Assembly: GCA_043808235.1 (NCBI GenBank)
Contig: JAZDFC010000083.1
Location: 1 to 64,000, forward strand
DNA length: 64,000 nucleotides
From: JAZDFC01 sp043808235
Lineage (GTDB): Bacteria > Bacteroidota > Ignavibacteria > Ignavibacteriales > Melioribacteraceae
Direction: 5' to 3'
Below the pieces are notes generated by a model. It made no database searches and was not told where the DNA came from. It saw only the letters and a program-made list of their open reading frames with translations. The position numbers and the translations under genes are program-made. Positions 61,318 through 64,000 of this stretch are shown piece by piece; the first letter of the stretch is position 1; each line of letters begins with the position of its first letter.

Positions 61318-62225
61318 TTTAAATCACCGGGTTTAAGTTCATAAATAATGTTTGTTGAGACCCAATAAATATCTCCGTTGTTACTTGCTCTCCTGTGGAA
61401 GAATAAATAATTACCGTCAGGGGAAACGACTGCTGCGAACTCGGTTTTTGTTTTGTTGATTTCGGGTCCCATATTAATTGGTTTCGTCCACGATTCATTT
61501 GCCTGACGAAAGCAAATGAATAATTCGGACTTGCCTCTGCCGGTAATTTGAGCATCAAAAATAAGATAGCTTTCATCCGGGGAGACGAACGGATGAGCAG
61601 GGGCGAGTTCATTTATAAATTCAGGCAGAGGAATAGGCTCAGTATATTTTCCATTGATGAATGATGATACGAAAATTCCTCTTTTCTTATTGAATAAACC
61701 TGCAAAGTAAATATTGCCGTTCTTCGAAACGGAAATTTTCATTATGAATTTTCTATTGGATGGATGTTCAAAAAAATTTGCATCCGACCATCCATCGGAA
61801 GTTTTATCACAGTACCATAAATCGCCGTCGAAATTATTTTTATTCGCTCCTTCACGTTCGGAATAGAAAAATATTTTTTTGCCATCCGGTGAAATAACAG
61901 GCAGAAACTCAAAACAACTTTCCGAAAAAGAAGCGGCTTTCGGTACAGTCCATTTATCATTAATAAATTTTGTATAGTAAATTCGATTTTCGGAGCCTTC
62001 ATAATCGGGACGTCGCGTAAAATAAATTTCTTTTCCGTCGGGCGAAAATGTAATTCCGAATTCAAATTGGTCGGTTGAAATTATTCCCGGTAAAAAAACT
62101 TCAGATATCATCTCATGCTTTTTTGTGAAATATTCACAGGAAATTTTATTCGTAGTGTTTTGCTGTGTGTAAATATTTGTTGCCATCAAAGCACAAAGAT
62201 AAATATGTAAAAGTAAATATTTCAT
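61314..62225 (-). CDS. PD40 propeller array protein 2
   Basis: A 303-residue exported protein. Signal peptide to about 20; the N-terminal signature is eroded (EYFTKKHEMISEVFLPGIIS), with GQ lost. Blades include FSPDGKEIYFTRRPDYEGSE, ISPDGKKIFFYSEREG, LWYCDKTSDGWSDA, FVSPDESYLIFDAQ and VSPDGNYLFFHRRASNNG, and end YWVSTNIIYELKP plus GDLK. Both ends overlap neighbours by 4 nt. It is the closest intact relative, among the members I compared by eye, of the relic at 53792. Confidence 0.87.
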   Translation of the reverse strand: MKYLLLHIYLCALMATNIYTQQNTTNKISCEYFTKKHEMISEVFLPGIISTDQFEFGITFSPDGKEIYFTRRPDYEGSENRIYYTKFINDKWTVPKAASFSESCFEFLPVISPDGKKIFFYSEREGANKNNFDGDLWYCDKTSDGWSDANFFEHPSNRKFIMKISVSKNGNIYFAGLFNKKRGIFVSSFINGKYTEPIPLPEFINELAPAHPFVSPDESYLIFDAQITGRGKSELFICFRQANESWTKPINMGPEINKTKTEFAAVVSPDGNYLFFHRRASNNGDIYWVSTNIIYELKPGDLK

Positions 62226-63148
62226 TTTAATTCACCCGGTTTTAGTTTCTCAATTATTTCAGCTGATACCCAGTATATATCCGCTTTCGACATATAGAAA
62301 AGATATTTTCCATCGGGAGACAAAGAAGGACAGATGTCATTCCATTTTGTATTTATTGAATCACCAAGGTTATATGCTTCGCTCCAATTACCGTCATCAT
62401 TTTTGAAACAAACATATAGGTCGGCGTCTTCGAGATTTTCTTTTCTTTTGGAATCGAAAATTATAAAACTTTCATCAGGTGCAATGCATGGGTGTGCGCC
62501 GGGTATTGGAGAGTTCACTCCGCCAGATAAATATTCTTTCTTCCCGTATTTTCCATTTTTCAAAATGTATCTGCATATACGGTCTGGTTTATCGACAACA
62601 TCGGTAGTATAAATATTTCCGTTAGCTGCAACTGAACAAAACATTCCCGGGATACAAAATTCGGGTTCGTTGAAATTCAATCCTTCCTTTTCCATTACCC
62701 AGATATTTATCATTCTTGATTGCTTTACCTGTTCGGATATGTCGTCGGGTAAATTATCGTACTCCGGCGGCGGGATAAATCTCGTATAAAAAAATTTTGT
62801 ACCATCGGTTGTAATAAATGGTTCGTACCCGGGATATTTATTAAAATGTTCAATCTCTTTTGGTTGAGTCCAGCCGCTTTCTTCACAACTTGAGCAAAGG
62901 AGTAACCCACCGATGTCGGTTTGTCGTACAAAATAAAATTCTTTTCCATCGGGAGACCAGGTACAGCCGATTTCCAAATAATCCGGTGTTGAGACAATTC
63001 CCGGTGCGAAAACTTCCGGAGTACTTCCGGGGGGATTTTGACCAATGTAACTGCCTTTAAGATCTAAAATATCCTTAATTTTAGTCTGACTATAAATAAG
63101 TATTGTATTTATTACTAACATGATTAAAATTGATACCGGTTTTTTCAT
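62222..63148 (-). CDS. PD40 propeller array protein 1 (first gene of the tandem run)
   Basis: A 308-residue exported protein. Signal peptide to about 21, then GQNPPGSTPEVFAPGIVS, blades WSPDGKEFYFVRQTDIGG, ITTDGTKFFYTRFIPPP, INIWVMEKEGLNFNEPE, CIAPDESFIIFDSKRKEN and LSPDGKYLFYMSKA, and end YWVSAEIIEKLKP plus GELK. GGAG lies nine nt before the ATG, only 14 nt after the stop of the serine hydrolase gene, which suggests one operon. A pair of Cys residues in LLCSSCEESGW is specific to this member. Confidence 0.87.
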   Translation of the reverse strand: MKKPVSILIMLVINTILIYSQTKIKDILDLKGSYIGQNPPGSTPEVFAPGIVSTPDYLEIGCTWSPDGKEFYFVRQTDIGGLLLCSSCEESGWTQPKEIEHFNKYPGYEPFITTDGTKFFYTRFIPPPEYDNLPDDISEQVKQSRMINIWVMEKEGLNFNEPEFCIPGMFCSVAANGNIYTTDVVDKPDRICRYILKNGKYGKKEYLSGGVNSPIPGAHPCIAPDESFIIFDSKRKENLEDADLYVCFKNDDGNWSEAYNLGDSINTKWNDICPSLSPDGKYLFYMSKADIYWVSAEIIEKLKPGELK

Positions 63149-63162
63149 TATTAACTACTCCA

Positions 63163-64000
63163 TCATTCCATTTTTAGTTTGGTAATTCTTTCTTTCGCGT
63201 TTTTGTTGGTCGGGTCAAGCTCCAGTGATTTTGCGTAGCATTTAATTGCTTCGCCGGTATTCTTAAGAGCGGAATTCATTTCACCCAGGCTATCCCATAA
63301 ATTGGCTGACTGCGGAAATTGATCTAATGCAAATTCAATAATCAATTTTGCATGATTGCATTCATTTCGATATAAGAAGAAGTAACCCAAATCATTTATC
63401 AATTGTTCGGAGTAATCATAATTAAGCGGGTTATTAGTAATAACCTTTCTCATTTTATTCATCGCCGCATCAAAACCATGAATATACCAATTATCCAAAA
63501 ACAAGGCTTGAATTGAAACCTTAGCCGGCAAATAGTTTTTATTTTCCATAATATTCTGTGCACCGGAAATTATTTCAGGTATTTCAACCAACCACCAATT
63601 ATTCGATAGAATTACGAGAGTGTTTTTGTTTTTTATATCTCTCCATAGCAGACTTTTAAATCCCCCGATGGCTCCTCTGTGAGCCACTATTCCTCTTCCT
63701 TCCTTATCACCCATAATCCTCCAACCTAAGCCGTATCTATAACCATTTATATTTTCCTGATAAAGCGAAAAATCGAAAGCTTCTTTCAGAGTTTCCTGCT
63801 TGACCAAAATTTCAGTATATAATGCCTGATCAAAAAGATACTGATCATATACGGTGGAATAAATATTTCCATGCCCGATAGCCCTATCCTGTAAATCATA
63901 ATCAGTCTTATTCCAATAGTATGAGTATGCATTTACCCGGTTAGGTAAAGAATCAGTGAATTCATCCTGAACATAAGAGCTTTTCATTCCGGCAGGTTTA
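63163..64000 (-). CDS. Serine hydrolase (beta-lactamase fold) with C-terminal TPR, 3' part
   Basis: The last 279 codons or so of a gene that continues past the right edge; reading upstream of the ATG at 63987, KPAG keeps the frame open, and KPAGMKSSYV fits the usual class C PLGM-type segment. The seen part includes RYGLGWRI and VAHRGAIGGFKS, the third motif of serine beta-lactamase-fold hydrolases (HxG). The SxxK and YxN motifs lie outside the window. The last 100 residues are TPR units (SANLWDSLGEMNSALKNTGEA..LDPTNKNAKERI), like those on other hydrolases here. It is the first visible gene of the tandem propeller run. Confidence 0.85.
   Translation of the reverse strand, partial: KPAGMKSSYVQDEFTDSLPNRVNAYSYYWNKTDYDLQDRAIGHGNIYSTVYDQYLFDQALYTEILVKQETLKEAFDFSLYQENINGYRYGLGWRIMGDKEGRGIVAHRGAIGGFKSLLWRDIKNKNTLVILSNNWWLVEIPEIISGAQNIMENKNYLPAKVSIQALFLDNWYIHGFDAAMNKMRKVITNNPLNYDYSEQLINDLGYFFLYRNECNHAKLIIEFALDQFPQSANLWDSLGEMNSALKNTGEAIKCYAKSLELDPTNKNAKERITKLKME

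Noticed and set aside
61742..62065. 107-codon frame overlapping array gene 2, and similar frames in the other array genes
   Set aside because: Shadows in alternative frames of the propeller genes; they keep no family motif and have no ribosome binding site.
1..64000. tRNA, rRNA, CRISPR arrays, insertion sequences and attachment sites
   Set aside because: I looked for T-loop and repeat-spacer patterns, transposase-like proteins and terminal inverted repeats by eye and saw none that could be defended.

Overview
The window looks like a chromosomal segment from an AT-rich bacterium of the Bacteroidota/Chlorobi group, most likely the Ignavibacteria. The evidence is five secreted proteins ending in a type IX secretion (T9SS) sorting domain with the NYPNPFNP motif typical of that lineage, two TonB-dependent receptors, LytTR-type and TPR-type two-component systems, and an abundance of signal-peptide proteins. 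I see no rRNA, tRNA, CRISPR array, insertion sequence or replication origin.

Layout. 1-9850 (minus): the 5' part of a secreted CBM9-like protein, a DUF5916-type outer-membrane protein, a MarR-GNAT regulator broken at an A8 run, a CheB homologue lacking all three catalytic residues, a TonB receptor, and a TPR histidine kinase with a single-domain response regulator. 10087-13644 (plus): a large CotH-kinase/lamin-tail T9SS protein. 13675-16487 (minus): a FapA (DUF342) protein and a THUMP RNA methyltransferase. 16693-43355 (plus): a LytS-like kinase and LytTR regulator, then mostly secreted proteins: FG-GAP and propeller proteins, metallo-beta-lactamase (MBL) fold enzymes, alpha/beta hydrolases, an Ntn amide hydrolase, a DJ-1-like protein, a second TonB receptor, a serine beta-lactamase-fold hydrolase, a rhodanese-SnoaL fusion and related proteins. 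43508-64000 (minus): an FG-GAP/PKD/LamG T9SS protein, a DUF1080-NHL protein, an FtsX-type permease, an esterase, an S9 peptidase and a family of PD40 propeller proteins.

The most unusual feature is the PD40 propeller family. Nine intact members (37019, 48479, 51860, 57675, 58558, 59516, 60415, 61314 and 62222) and one decayed relic (53792-53998) share an N-terminal signature GQxPPGxxPExFAPGIIS and a C-terminal signature YWVSxxIIxELxP. Six lie in one tandem minus-strand run, three of the junctions being 4-nt ATGA overlaps, downstream of a serine hydrolase and upstream of an S9 peptidase. One member is fused to ankyrin repeats. The family has no function that I know; extracytoplasmic binding or sensing is an inference.

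A second theme is modularity and catalytic-site change. One C-terminal TPR tail is attached to unrelated hydrolases (23387, 27568, 63163) and to an internally deleted S41 protease relic (27221-27500). Several enzyme folds have altered active sites: CheB (S to T, H to Q, D to E), an alpha/beta hydrolase with Asp at the nucleophile, an MBL protein with Glu for a metal-binding Asp, and a beta-lactamase-fold protein with HSN for YSN. A GT-A-like domain appears to be fused to an alkylsulfatase-type MBL enzyme at 25072.
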